From JAIBJN01 sp963775395 (GTDB lineage: Bacteria; Actinomycetota; Thermoleophilia; Gaiellales; Gaiellaceae), in the NCBI GenBank assembly GCA_963775395.1, contig CAVZIX010000009.1, forward strand, positions 1-64,000: 64,000 nt of DNA, in the 5' to 3' direction. The translations under genes were made by a program, and so were the position numbers. Of this stretch, positions 17,263-25,348 are shown in pieces. Each line of letters begins with the position of its first letter. The stretch's first letter is position 1. The notes beneath the pieces are model-generated. The model had not been told where the DNA came from. It saw only the letters and a list, made by a program, of their open reading frames with translations, and did no database searches.

Positions 17263-18536
17263 GTCGAATACACCAGCTTCCCGGCGGCGACTGTCTGGAG
17301 GACGCGGCCGTGCAGCTTCGAGCCGAGGAGCCAGGAGTTCGCCGACTTCGACTTGAAGGAGCCCTCGTCGACGTGCCAGGCGGCGTCCAGGTCGAGGAGG
17401 ACGAGGTTCGCCGGCGCCCCGACCGCGATCGTGGGCGGCTCGATGCCGTAGATGCGGGCCGGGCCCGCGCTCATGCGCTCCAGCAGCGTCGCCAGCGGCA
17501 GAACTCCCGGCTCGACGAGCTGCGTGTAGAGGGCGGAAAAGGCGGTCTCGAGGCCGGTGACGCCGAAGGGCGCCTCCTCGAACGGCACCTCCTTCTCGTA
17601 GCGGGCGTGCGGGGCGTGGTCGGTCGCGACCGCCTCGATCGTGCCGTCGCGGAGCGCCTCGATCAGCGCTGCGCGGTCCTCGTCCGCCCGCAGCGGCGGG
17701 TTCATCTTGACGTTGGGATCGAGCGAGCGCACCGCGTCCTCGGTCAGGCAGAGGTGGTGCGGCGTGGCCTCCCCCGTCGCGGTGACCCCGGCCGCGCGGG
17801 CGCGGCGAAGGGCGTCGACCGACTCCCGTGCGGAGAGGTGCAGCAGGTGGAGCGGCCGCTCCTCGTATGCGGCGAGCGCGAGGTCGCGGTCGACCATGAC
17901 GCTCTCGGCTACCGACGGGTAGCCGCCGAACCCGAGCTCGGCCGAGACCAGACCCTCGTGGACGTGTCCGCCGCGCGAGAGCGTCGGCTCCTCGCAGTGG
18001 ACGGCGATCGGCCGGTCGGTCGCTGCGCTGTACTGGAGCGCCCGGCGCACGAGGCCGGGTGCAACAACGGGGCGGCCGTCGTCCGTGAACCCGGCGGCCC
18101 CGCGCTCGGCGAGCTCGACCATCTCCGTCAGCTCCGTCCCCTCTTGCGCCTTTGTGATGGCTGCGAGGAACCCGACGGGCACCTCCGCCTCCTCGCGGGC
18201 GCGCTCGATGAGGGCGCCGAGGACGGCGGCGGAGTCGACGACCGGGTCGGTGTTCGGCATCGCGAGGATGGCGCAGTACCCGCCCGCCGCGCCCGCCCGC
18301 GTGCCGGAGCCGAGATCCTCCTCGTCCTCGCGGCCGGGCGTCCGCAGATGGACGTGCGGGTCGACGAACGCCGGCGCGAGCACCTTCCCGTTGCCGCCCG
18401 ATGCGGGCTCGATGCTCGCGATCAAGCCGCGCTCGACGGTGACCGTGAGGGTTTCGTCGATGCCCTGGGCCGGGTCGACGACGCGGACGCCCTCGAAGGC
18501 CAGCGAGTCCTTCCTGCCGTTCTTGCCGAAGAGCAT
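17259..18536 (-). CDS. pyrC: Dihydroorotase
   Basis: 425 residues, zinc amidohydrolase that closes carbamoyl-aspartate to dihydroorotate. Metal ligands are seen in VDPHVHLRTPG (HxH) and in ATDHAPH near the catalytic Asp; HLLHLSARESVDALR carries a further His. The length and the pyrB-pyrC-carA order fit class I dihydroorotase. ATG start overlaps the pyrB stop by one base (TGATG). Confidence 0.97.
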   Translation of the reverse strand: MLFGKNGRKDSLAFEGVRVVDPAQGIDETLTVTVERGLIASIEPASGGNGKVLAPAFVDPHVHLRTPGREDEEDLGSGTRAGAAGGYCAILAMPNTDPVVDSAAVLGALIERAREEAEVPVGFLAAITKAQEGTELTEMVELAERGAAGFTDDGRPVVAPGLVRRALQYSAATDRPIAVHCEEPTLSRGGHVHEGLVSAELGFGGYPSVAESVMVDRDLALAAYEERPLHLLHLSARESVDALRRARAAGVTATGEATPHHLCLTEDAVRSLDPNVKMNPPLRADEDRAALIEALRDGTIEAVATDHAPHARYEKEVPFEEAPFGVTGLETAFSALYTQLVEPGVLPLATLLERMSAGPARIYGIEPPTIAVGAPANLVLLDLDAAWHVDEGSFKSKSANSWLLGSKLHGRVLQTVAAGKLVYST

Positions 18537-19534
18537 CAGGCCACCTCCTCGATCTCCGCGACCTTGACCTCGACCGGGCCCTGCGTCAGGAGGTCGTAGA
18601 GGACCGCCATCCGCACGACGAGGCCGCTGCGTACCTGGCGCTCGACGAGCGACTCGGCAGCGTCCGCAACCGCGGGGTCGATCTCGACGCCGCGGTTCAT
18701 CGGGCCGGGGTGCATGACCCTCTGCCCCGGCCGGAGCCGCTCCGGCGTCACACCCCAGCGCGCCGTGTACTCGCGCAGGCTGGGGACGTAGTTGGCGCCC
18801 TCGAGCATGCGCTCGCGCTGCATGCGGAGGACGTAGACGACGTCTGCGGCCTTGACGTCGTCGATGTCGTAGGAGACCTCGCAGCCCATCGACTCGATCC
18901 CGCGCGGGATCAGCGGCGGCGGCCCGATCAGCGTGACGCGCGCGCCCATGAGGACGAGCGCCTGGATGTTCGAACGCGCGACGCGCGAGTGGAGCACGTC
19001 GCCCACGATGGCCACGTGGAGCCCGTCGATCCCGCCGAGCTCCTCGTCGAGGGTGTAGAGATCGAGCAGCGCCTGCGTCGGGTGCTGGTGCTTCCCGTCG
19101 CCGGCGTTGACGACGTGCGCGGGGGTGTACCGCGCGGCCAGATGGGGCGCGCCGATGTGCGCGTGGCGGATCACGATGACGTCCGGGTCGTAGGCGCCGA
19201 TCGTCAGCAGCGTGTCCTTGAGGGACTCGCCCTTCTCGACCGCGGAGCCGGATGACTTGATGGACATGACGTCCGCGGAGAGGCGCTTGGCGGCGAGCTC
19301 GAAGCTCGACGACGTCCGCGTCGAGGCCTCGAAGAAGAGGTTCACGACCGTGCGGCCGCGCAGCGTCGGCAGCTTCTTGACGTCGCGCTCCACTGACCGT
19401 GCGAACGTGCGGGCGAGCGCGAGCAGGCGCTCGACGTCCTCACGCTCCAGGTCGGCGATCGAGATCAGGTGCCGCCTGGCCGGCGGCTTGGGTGGCAGGA
19501 GCTCCGAGCGGAGCAGTGGTCGGACGTCGGCCAT
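18536..19534 (-). CDS. pyrB: Aspartate carbamoyltransferase catalytic subunit
   Basis: 332 residues; condenses carbamoyl phosphate with aspartate. Carbamoyl-phosphate site FFEASTRTSSSFE; aspartate-binding HPGPMNRGVEI. ATG at 19534 is preceded by GAGGAAG and lies 8 nt after the pyrR stop. No pyrI regulatory subunit is present in the window, as is normal for this type of operon. Confidence 0.97.
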   Translation of the reverse strand: MADVRPLLRSELLPPKPPARRHLISIADLEREDVERLLALARTFARSVERDVKKLPTLRGRTVVNLFFEASTRTSSSFELAAKRLSADVMSIKSSGSAVEKGESLKDTLLTIGAYDPDVIVIRHAHIGAPHLAARYTPAHVVNAGDGKHQHPTQALLDLYTLDEELGGIDGLHVAIVGDVLHSRVARSNIQALVLMGARVTLIGPPPLIPRGIESMGCEVSYDIDDVKAADVVYVLRMQRERMLEGANYVPSLREYTARWGVTPERLRPGQRVMHPGPMNRGVEIDPAVADAAESLVERQVRSGLVVRMAVLYDLLTQGPVEVKVAEIEEVA

Positions 19535-19542
19535 CGGCTTCC

Positions 19543-20118
19543 TCACTTTCCGGGGGCGGGTACGAGCAGGACTCGGTCGACCTCGTCGACCTCGACGAGC
19601 TGCACCTGCACGCGCTCGTCGTGCGACGTCGGCAGGTTCTTGCCGACGTAGTCGGGGCGGATCGGCAGCTCGCGGTGACCGCGGTCGACGAGCACGGCGA
19701 GCTGGACGCGCGCAGGGCGTCCGTAGTCGAACAGGGCGTCGATCGCCGCCCGAATCGTTCGGCCCGTGAACAGGACGTCGTCGCAGAGGACGCAGGTCAT
19801 GCCCTCGAGCGGGAAGTCGAGCCGCGTCGCGCGCACGACGGGCTGCGGGTGGAGCGGGGCGCCGCCGTCGCGGACGTGGACGTCGTCGCGGTGGAAGGTG
19901 ATGTCGAGGGTGCCGAGCGCGATCTCCCGGTCGGTGTACTCCTCGATCATCCGGCGGATACGCTGGGCGACCGGCACGCCGCGCGTGTGGATCCCGACGA
20001 GCGCGGTGCGGTCGAGGTCGGGGTTGCGCTCGACGATCTCGTGCGCGATGCGGGCGATCGTGCGCCGAAGCGCTTCTCCGTCCAGCAGAAGCTTGTCCGC
20101 CTGTGCGGGCGCAGCCAC
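19543..20118 (-). CDS. pyrR: PyrR: pyrimidine operon RNA-binding regulator / uracil phosphoribosyltransferase
   Basis: 191 residues, phosphoribosyltransferase fold. The PRPP loop is CVLCDDVLFTGRTIRAA, and LVGIHTRGVPVAQRI is the usual N-terminal motif. PyrR bound to UMP or UTP binds a hairpin in the pyr mRNA leader and represses the operon. Such a hairpin is present just upstream (20124-20151) and overlaps the ribosome-binding site AAGGAG of this gene. GTG start. First gene of the pyr operon. Confidence 0.95.
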   Translation of the reverse strand: MAAPAQADKLLLDGEALRRTIARIAHEIVERNPDLDRTALVGIHTRGVPVAQRIRRMIEEYTDREIALGTLDITFHRDDVHVRDGGAPLHPQPVVRATRLDFPLEGMTCVLCDDVLFTGRTIRAAIDALFDYGRPARVQLAVLVDRGHRELPIRPDYVGKNLPTSHDERVQVQLVEVDEVDRVLLVPAPGK

Positions 20119-20123
20119 GATCC

Positions 20124-20151
20124 ACTCCTTTCCGGCCTCACGGGACCGAGT
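20124..20151 (-). promoter_or_regulatory. PyrR-binding hairpin overlapping the pyrR ribosome-binding site
   Basis: On the minus strand GGTCCCGTGAGGCC (20147-20134) forms a 4-bp stem closed by the hexaloop CCGTGA, which matches the known PyrR loop consensus CNGNGA with flanking UC/GG pairs. A lower stem ACTC/GAGT (20151-20148 with 20127-20124) folds the AAGGAG ribosome-binding site of pyrR into the structure. Binding by PyrR would therefore hide the start region, the translational mode described for mycobacterial pyr operons. Confidence 0.75.
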
Positions 20152-20203
20152 TAAAGGTGCGGGCGAGAGACTAGCCGTCCCTGCGGACGGATGTCGGGCG
20201 GCG

Positions 20204-20947
20204 CTAGCTCGCCGGCGTCTCGGCGGTCACGACGCCCCACTCGAGCACGGACTCGATCTCCTCCGGAAGCTCGCGCTCGGCGCGCTCCAGCCCGGCGGCG
20301 TAGGTCTCCTCGTCGAGCAGGTGGAGCGTCGAGATGTAGCGGCCGCGGATGCGCTCCAGCGCGTCCTGCTTCGAGATCGACCGGCGCTGGCGCAGCGTGG
20401 TCGTTCGGGCCGAGGCGAAGCCGGCCTCGGCGAGCTCGGCCTCGAGCGCTTCGGGCGGCGGGAAGCGCGTGCGATCGATCTCCCCGACCTCGGGAAACAC
20501 CGCGGTGAGCCAGTACCACTCGAAGTGGCCTTCGGTGAACGTCGCGATCGCCGCCCGGCCTTCGGGGGCGAGGACGCGCGCGAGCTCCGGGAGCGCCCGC
20601 TGCCGGTCGACGAGGTGGACGACGAGGCGGAGCACCACACGCTCGAACCACGCGTCCCTGAACGGCAGCTCCTCTGCGCGCCCGAGCTTCAGCCCGACGC
20701 GCTTGCCGACGGACGCCCGCGCGACGGCGAGCATCTCCTCGGACGGGTCGACGCCCCACACGCGCGCGCCTCGCTCGGCGAGCGCGGCCGCGAGGGCGCC
20801 CGTGCCGCAGCCGACGTCGAGCGTGCGGCGTCCCGCCAGATCGCCCGCCTCGAGGAGCAGCTCGACGAGCTCCCACCAGCTCTCGTCGAGCGGGCGGAGC
20901 CGGTCGTAGTCCTCCGCGAGGGGCCCGAAGTCCGGCGCGTCGATGAG
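20204..20947 (-). CDS. Class I SAM-dependent methyltransferase, start codon not canonical
   Basis: Open frame of 247 codons with motif I LDVGCGTGALAAALAERGARV and post-I VDPSEEMLAVARA, as in the UbiE/Methyltransf_11 family. The substrate is unknown. The homologous N-terminus (DAPDFGPLAEDYDRLRPLD) begins immediately after the DUF2007 stop codon (TAG CTC ATC GAC). There is no ATG, GTG or TTG until a GTG at 20761 that would remove motif I. Either ATC/CTC is used as start, translation continues past the TAG, or the start was lost by mutation or a sequence error. Coordinates give the full open frame. Confidence 0.7.
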   Translation of the reverse strand, partial: LIDAPDFGPLAEDYDRLRPLDESWWELVELLLEAGDLAGRRTLDVGCGTGALAAALAERGARVWGVDPSEEMLAVARASVGKRVGLKLGRAEELPFRDAWFERVVLRLVVHLVDRQRALPELARVLAPEGRAAIATFTEGHFEWYWLTAVFPEVGEIDRTRFPPPEALEAELAEAGFASARTTTLRQRRSISKQDALERIRGRYISTLHLLDEETYAAGLERAERELPEEIESVLEWGVVTAETPAS

Positions 20948-21181
20948 CTAGCGCCCGCCGATGAGCTCGTCGGGATCGGTCATGGACTCGATGGCGTGCT
21001 GCGCCTCTTCGAGCGATGCCTCCGGGACCATGACCTTCTGCGGCGCGTCATCCAGGGCTGCCGGATGCTGCTCCACCGCGGGGTGAAGCTCCGACTGGAT
21101 CCCCGCCGACTCCAGGATCGTCTGGATCTCCTCCGCTTCCGCGAGGTCCCCCGCCACCGCCAGCTGAACCATCCCTGTCAT
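20948..21181 (-). CDS. DUF2007-like small protein
   Basis: 77 residues with an alpha-beta ferredoxin-like pattern: VQLAVAGDLAEAEEIQTILESAGI, then VMVPEASLEEAQHAIES. This fits DUF2007 (putative prokaryotic signal-transducing family), which lacks a proven function. Its first 134 nt lie inside the 3' end of the RNase Z gene in another frame. The alternative ATG is four codons in. The methyltransferase frame begins right after its TAG. Confidence 0.75.
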   Translation of the reverse strand: MTGMVQLAVAGDLAEAEEIQTILESAGIQSELHPAVEQHPAALDDAPQKVMVPEASLEEAQHAIESMTDPDELIGGR

Positions 21182-22151
21182 GCGGCTCGGCCTCCTCTCG
21201 CGCCACTCTGGCGCCGCCCTTGACGAGTCGGGGGCCGCCCCGCTCCTGAAACCGGACGTCGATGATATCGAAGTCCCTCGGGACCACTGTCTCGGGGAAG
21301 ACCTCGCGTGCCTCCCGCGCGATCTCGGGCCCGAAGTATCGGTTGGAGAGGTGCGTCAGCGCGAGCATGCGGACGCCTGCGGCAGCCGCGAGGCCGGCCG
21401 CGCCGGCCGCCGTCGAGTGCGCAGTCTCGTCGGCGCGCTCGCGCTCCTCCTCCGCGAAGGTCGCCTCGTGGACGAGGACGTCGGCGTCTTTCGCGACCTC
21501 GAGGACGCTCGCCGCGGGCGCCGTGTCGCCTGCGAAGACGATCCTGCGCCCGGGCCGGGCCGGCCCGAGGACCTGCTCGGGGCGAACCTCGCCGCCGTCC
21601 GGCAGCTCGACGGTCTCGCCGGCCTGGAGTCGGCCGAAGAGCGGCCCCTCGGGGACGCCCAGCGACCGCGCGGTCTCGACGTCGAAGCGGCCGGGTCGGG
21701 GAAGCTCGACGAACGCGTAGCCGTTGGCGGTGACGCCGTGCGCGACCTTGAAGGGGACGATGCGGTAGTCCCCGCGGTCGACCACGTCGCCGTCACGCAG
21801 CTCCACGAGCTCGACCGGGTAGCTCAGCTTCCCGAAGATCCGCTGCAGCGCGCCGAAGAGGTCACGCAGCCCGGGAGGCCCGTAGACCGTCAGCGGAAGC
21901 TCACGGCTGCGGAGCGCGAAGGTCTTCAGCATCCCCGGCAGGCCGAGGTAGTGATCCGCGTGGTAGTGCGTGAGGAACACCTCCGGAAGCTCGATCAGCC
22001 CGATCGTGGAGCGCAGGAGCTGGCGCTGGGTGCCCTCACCACAATCGACGAGCATCCGTTCGCCTCCGCGCCGGACCAGCGTCCCGGCGAGCCCGCGGCG
22101 AGCCGTGGGAACCGAGCCCGAGGTCCCGAGGAAGATCAGATCGAGATCCAC
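21048..22151 (-). CDS. rnz: Ribonuclease Z with a long C-terminal tail
   Basis: 367 residues. A metallo-beta-lactamase tRNA 3' processing endonuclease. Motifs: LGTSGSVPTARRG at the start, zinc-binding HYHADHYLG, later VFAGDTAP, and LTHLSNRY. Typical RNase Z proteins are near 305-310 residues. Here the conserved part ends around IIDVRFQERGG, and a low-complexity Gly/Asp/Arg-rich tail of about 55 residues runs on over the DUF2007 gene. The tail may be real or may reflect a lost stop codon. Confidence 0.92.
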   Translation of the reverse strand: MDLDLIFLGTSGSVPTARRGLAGTLVRRGGERMLVDCGEGTQRQLLRSTIGLIELPEVFLTHYHADHYLGLPGMLKTFALRSRELPLTVYGPPGLRDLFGALQRIFGKLSYPVELVELRDGDVVDRGDYRIVPFKVAHGVTANGYAFVELPRPGRFDVETARSLGVPEGPLFGRLQAGETVELPDGGEVRPEQVLGPARPGRRIVFAGDTAPAASVLEVAKDADVLVHEATFAEEERERADETAHSTAAGAAGLAAAAGVRMLALTHLSNRYFGPEIAREAREVFPETVVPRDFDIIDVRFQERGGPRLVKGGARVAREEAEPHDRDGSAGGGGGPRGSGGDPDDPGVGGDPVGASPRGGAASGSPG

Positions 22152-22280
22152 GGCGGAAGTCTAGGGGCCGATCGCTCGAACCGGCCCCGGCTCGCGAGCC
22201 CGTCACCCTCGCGGCCGCGAAGGAACGCGACGCGAATTCAGTTGTTCGAACGCGGCCGAACTGCCGCGGAGAGCTCCACG

Positions 22281-22544
22281 CTAGGCACCACCCGCCCGCG
22301 CGGGCAGGTAGAGGACCGTTCCCGGCTGGAGCCAGGTCCCTGCGAGGTCGTTCCGGTCGCGGATGCGCCAGACCCCTTCGCGGGGATCGCCGCCGTAGCG
22401 CGAGGCTGCGAGCTCCCACAGGGTGTCCCCGGGCTGAACCACGTACCGCTCCTCGGGGCCCGCGCCGCTCGACGGACGGGGAACTGCGAGCAGCAGGGCG
22501 CCGACGAGGGCGCAGAGGATGAGAAGCGACCGCCAGGGGAACAT
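22281..22544 (-). CDS. Small LysM membrane protein, probable SOS-induced division inhibitor (YneA/ChiZ type)
   Basis: 87 residues: one N-terminal membrane segment (about 5-22), a short Pro/Ser linker and a single LysM peptidoglycan-binding domain (VVQPGDTLWELAASRYGG... to about residue 81). Size and layout match YneA of Bacillus and the LysM cell-division suppressors encoded near lexA in actinobacteria. The ATG at 22544 lies inside a LexA box (22539-22550) and 8 nt after a -10 element, so the transcript is probably leaderless and SOS-controlled. An in-frame start further upstream (22601) is not favoured, because it lies upstream of this promoter. Confidence 0.82.
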   Translation of the reverse strand: MFPWRSLLILCALVGALLLAVPRPSSGAGPEERYVVQPGDTLWELAASRYGGDPREGVWRIRDRNDLAGTWLQPGTVLYLPARAGGA

Positions 22545-22550
22545 GTGTTC
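22539..22550. promoter_or_regulatory. LexA-binding SOS box
   Basis: GAACATGTGTTC, an exact GAAC-N4-GTTC palindrome, the actinobacterial/Gram-positive SOS box form. It covers the start codon of the LysM gene and the predicted transcription start, so LexA would block initiation directly. No other gene faces this box. Confidence 0.75.
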
Positions 22551-22552
22551 GT

Positions 22553-22581
22553 ATCGTAGCCAGCCCACCGGACGGCGTCCA
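22553..22581 (-). promoter_or_regulatory. Promoter of the LysM gene
   Basis: -35 TGGACG (22581-22576), a 17-nt spacer and -10 TACGAT (22558-22553) on the minus strand. The -10 ends 8 nt before the ATG, which implies a leaderless mRNA. Confidence 0.65.
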
Positions 22582-22633
22582 GTGCGTGCGTCCCGAGCCA
22601 CGAAGCCTTGGACGAACGCGGTGCGCGGAAGCT

Positions 22634-23104
22634 TCAGTCGAGCGCGATCAGGTGGGGCTCGCCGTCGACCACGACGGCGAGGGAGTGCCCCGGCGCGCGC
22701 CTGCGCTCAGTGGGGCTGCCCGGGTTCACGATCCACACGTCGCCGTGTCGGGTGACCTCTGGCAGGTGCGTATGCCCGTAGGCGACGACGTCGCAGTCCG
22801 GGAACCACTCGACGAGCCGGTTGTGACGGCCCTGCGCCGGGCCGGGATCGTGGACGAGGCCGATCCGCAGACCCTCGGCCTCGACGACGGCGCGCTCGGG
22901 CAGCGACGCCTTCAGGCCGGGCTCGTCCATGTTCCCGTGCACCGCCTCGATACGAACGACGGTTTTCAGCTCCTCGAGTGCGGCGCTCGTCGTCACGTCA
23001 CCGACGTGCAGGGCCACCGACGCCTGCTCGAGCACCCGGATGCAGCTCTGCGGCAATGTGCGGTCGCCGCGCGGAAGGTGCGTGTCCCCGAAGAGCGCGA
23101 TCAG
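22634..23104 (-). CDS. YfcE-type metallophosphoesterase, probable CTG start
   Basis: 156 residues. Calcineurin-like fold with metal motifs FGDTHLP, HVGDVT, VHGNMD, LVHDPG and YGHTHLPE, followed by NPGSPTERR, all typical of the small MJ0936/YfcE phosphodiesterases. The physiological substrate is unknown. No ATG, GTG or TTG exists near the homologous N-terminus. A CTG at 23104 overlaps the stop of the upstream aminopeptidase as CTGA, the same 4-nt overlap used elsewhere here with ATGA or GTGA, and GAAGG lies 6 nt before it. ATC is the next codon. Confidence 0.82.
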   Translation of the reverse strand: MIALFGDTHLPRGDRTLPQSCIRVLEQASVALHVGDVTTSAALEELKTVVRIEAVHGNMDEPGLKASLPERAVVEAEGLRIGLVHDPGPAQGRHNRLVEWFPDCDVVAYGHTHLPEVTRHGDVWIVNPGSPTERRRAPGHSLAVVVDGEPHLIALD

Positions 23105-24213
23105 AAGAGGCCTTCGACGAAGCGCCCGTCCCGGTAGACGACCTCGCCGTCGGCGTACACCTCGCTCCCGGCGCGCAGGTCGCAGACGAGGTCCCAGTGG
23201 AGCGCGGACTGCACGGTCCCGCCCGACTCCGGGTACGAGGCCCCCAGCGCGAGGTGCATCGTGCCGCCGATCTTCTCGTCGAAGAGGGTGTGGCCGGTGA
23301 ACTCGGTGATGGCCTCGTTGAGGCCGAAGGCGAACTCGCCCACGTGCCGTGCGCCGTCGTCGAGCTCCAGCATCCGGAGGAGGAGATCCTCCCCCTCGTC
23401 GGCGCTCGCGCGAACCACCTGGCCTTCGCGGAACTCGAGCTCGATGCCGCTCAGACGTCGGCCGGAGTACGTCGCCGGGTACGTAAAGCGCACGACGCCG
23501 TCGACCTCGGACTCCAACGGCCCCGTGAAGATCTCGCCGTCGGGGAAGTTCTCCTTGCCGTCGCACGGGATCCAGGTCCTGCCCGCCACGCCGAGCGTGA
23601 GGTCGGTGCCGTCGCTCACGACGCGGATCGTCCTCCGACCTCCGAGCCAGGTGCCCAGCTCCGTGTACGCAACCCCGAGCGCCGTCCAGTCGGCGACGGG
23701 GTCGGCGTGGTCGAGGAGCCCGGCGCGGAAGACGAAGTCCTCGTATTCGCCGAGGGCCATGTTCGCCTCCTGGGCGGTGCCGTTCGTCGGGAAGACCGTG
23801 ATCACCGCGCGAAGCTCGCCGGCGCTCGCTCGGCGGAAGTGGATGCGCCGGAGGGGCTCACGCGCGCGCTCGGCGCGGGCAAGGCGCTCGGGGTCGACGG
23901 TCGTGTTCGCCCGCGTGTTGACCTCCGCCTCGATGGCGATCCGCACGTCGGCGCGCTCGACCTCGGCTCGGCGCAGCGGCGTGATCCAGTCGATCTGGGC
24001 GTCGTTCCCCTCCCGCAGGAGGAGCTCCTGGCTGCCGTCCAGGTCGATGCGGAGATGGGGATGGGCGCCCGCCGCCAGGACGCGTCGCCAGATGGCCTGG
24101 ACGAGCGGCGCCGCGGCCGGGTCGGTGTCGATGCAGACGAGGTCGCCCTCCTTGACCCCCGTCGAGTAGTCGACCAGGACGCCGGCGAGGCGCTCGAGAC
24201 GGTCGTCAGCCAC
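23101..24213 (-). CDS. M29 family aminopeptidase, copy 1
   Basis: 370 residues. Belongs to peptidase family M29 (thermophilic metalloaminopeptidases such as AmpS and aminopeptidase T). The metal-site segments are intact: VGEFAFGLN (Glu), GGTMHLALGASYPESGG (His, Tyr) and LHWDLVCDL (His, Asp). It removes N-terminal residues from peptides, probably in the cytoplasm since no signal peptide is seen. It overlaps the second M29 gene by 8 nt; the two are clearly paralogues. Confidence 0.92.
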   Translation of the reverse strand: MADDRLERLAGVLVDYSTGVKEGDLVCIDTDPAAAPLVQAIWRRVLAAGAHPHLRIDLDGSQELLLREGNDAQIDWITPLRRAEVERADVRIAIEAEVNTRANTTVDPERLARAERAREPLRRIHFRRASAGELRAVITVFPTNGTAQEANMALGEYEDFVFRAGLLDHADPVADWTALGVAYTELGTWLGGRRTIRVVSDGTDLTLGVAGRTWIPCDGKENFPDGEIFTGPLESEVDGVVRFTYPATYSGRRLSGIELEFREGQVVRASADEGEDLLLRMLELDDGARHVGEFAFGLNEAITEFTGHTLFDEKIGGTMHLALGASYPESGGTVQSALHWDLVCDLRAGSEVYADGEVVYRDGRFVEGLF

Positions 24214-25348
24214 CGACGGCGCTCTCGACGACCTCGAGGGCGGGCTCGGCGAGGAAATGTCCGTTCTTCCAGATCAGCTCGCCGTCCGCGTAGACCTCGC
24301 CGTCCTCCCGGAGGTCGCAGATCATGTCCCAGTGCAGCCCTGACGTGTTCTTGCCGCCGGTCTGCTGGAACCCGGAGCCGAGCGCCAGGTGCATCGTCCC
24401 GCCGATCTTCTCGTCGAAGAGGATGTTGCGCGTGAAGCGGTCGATCTCGTAGTTGAGCCCGAACGCCACCTCGCCGAGGACGCGGGCGCCGGGGTCCATC
24501 TGGAGCAGCGACTGGAGGTAGTCGTTCCCGCGGGAGGCCTCGGCCTGGACGACCCTCCCCTCCTCGAACCGCAGGCGGATGTCCTCGACCTCACGCCCGT
24601 GGTAGACCGCGGGGAACGTGTAGCGGATCTCGCCCTCGGTCTCCGTCTCCATCGGGCTGGTGAAGACCTCGCCGTCGGGCATGTTGTAACGCCCGTCGGC
24701 CGCGAGCCAGCTGCGGTCGCCGACGCCGAGCCGCAGGTCGGTGTCCGGGCCGACGATGCGCAGCTCGCGGACGGCGCCGAGCTCCCCGGCACGCGCGCTG
24801 AGGCCGGCGGAGGCTCCGCGCCAGTGCGCCGCGGCGTCCTCCTCGTGGACGTGGCACGCGGCGAAGACGAAGTCCTCGTACTCGGCGAGTGACATCTCCG
24901 CCTCCTGGGCGTGACCGTTGGTGGGGAAGAGCGTCCCGCACCAGCTCATCTCGCCCTTGGAGATGCGTTCCCAGCGGCGGTTCGACAGCTTGCGGTTGGC
25001 CGCGATGTGCTGCGCGTGCCGATCGGGATCGACGCGTGACAGCGATCGAGTGTTGACCTCCGACCAGATGGTGACGAGCGCGTCGAGCTGCTCGATCTCC
25101 TCCCATTGGATCGGCGAGATGTAGGTGACCTGGTCTTCGGAGCCGTTGTGCAGGAGCTCCTCGCCGAGGCCGGGCAGGCCGACGTTCGTATACGGGTGCG
25201 CGCCCGCTCTGAGCGCCGCTCGGTAGCAGGCGAGCGCGAGCGGCGCACCGACCTCGAGGGTGTCGATTCGAACGACCTGGCCCTCCTTGAGGGCCAGGGA
25301 ATAGTCGACGATGAGGCTGCCGAGGCGCTCGACGCGTGGGTCGGTCAC
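24206..25348 (-). CDS. M29 family aminopeptidase, copy 2
   Basis: 380 residues, paralogous along its whole length to the neighbour at 23101-24213. Shared landmarks: LIVDYSLALKEGQVV, FPTNGHAQEAEM, NMPDGEVFTSPMETE, LGEVAFGLNYEIDRF, GGTMHLALGSGF and LHWDMICDL. All metal-binding segments are kept. It starts 4 nt inside the end of the upstream DUF1611 gene, so the genes form one transcription unit for breakdown of peptides and possibly of D-Glu-containing products. Confidence 0.92.
   Translation of the reverse strand: MTDPRVERLGSLIVDYSLALKEGQVVRIDTLEVGAPLALACYRAALRAGAHPYTNVGLPGLGEELLHNGSEDQVTYISPIQWEEIEQLDALVTIWSEVNTRSLSRVDPDRHAQHIAANRKLSNRRWERISKGEMSWCGTLFPTNGHAQEAEMSLAEYEDFVFAACHVHEEDAAAHWRGASAGLSARAGELGAVRELRIVGPDTDLRLGVGDRSWLAADGRYNMPDGEVFTSPMETETEGEIRYTFPAVYHGREVEDIRLRFEEGRVVQAEASRGNDYLQSLLQMDPGARVLGEVAFGLNYEIDRFTRNILFDEKIGGTMHLALGSGFQQTGGKNTSGLHWDMICDLREDGEVYADGELIWKNGHFLAEPALEVVESAVGG

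Noticed and set aside
22238..22250. A second LexA-like site (GTTCGAAC) downstream of the LysM gene
   Set aside because: It is a GTTC/GAAC palindrome in the wrong order without the 4-nt spacer, and lies at the 3' end of the gene.
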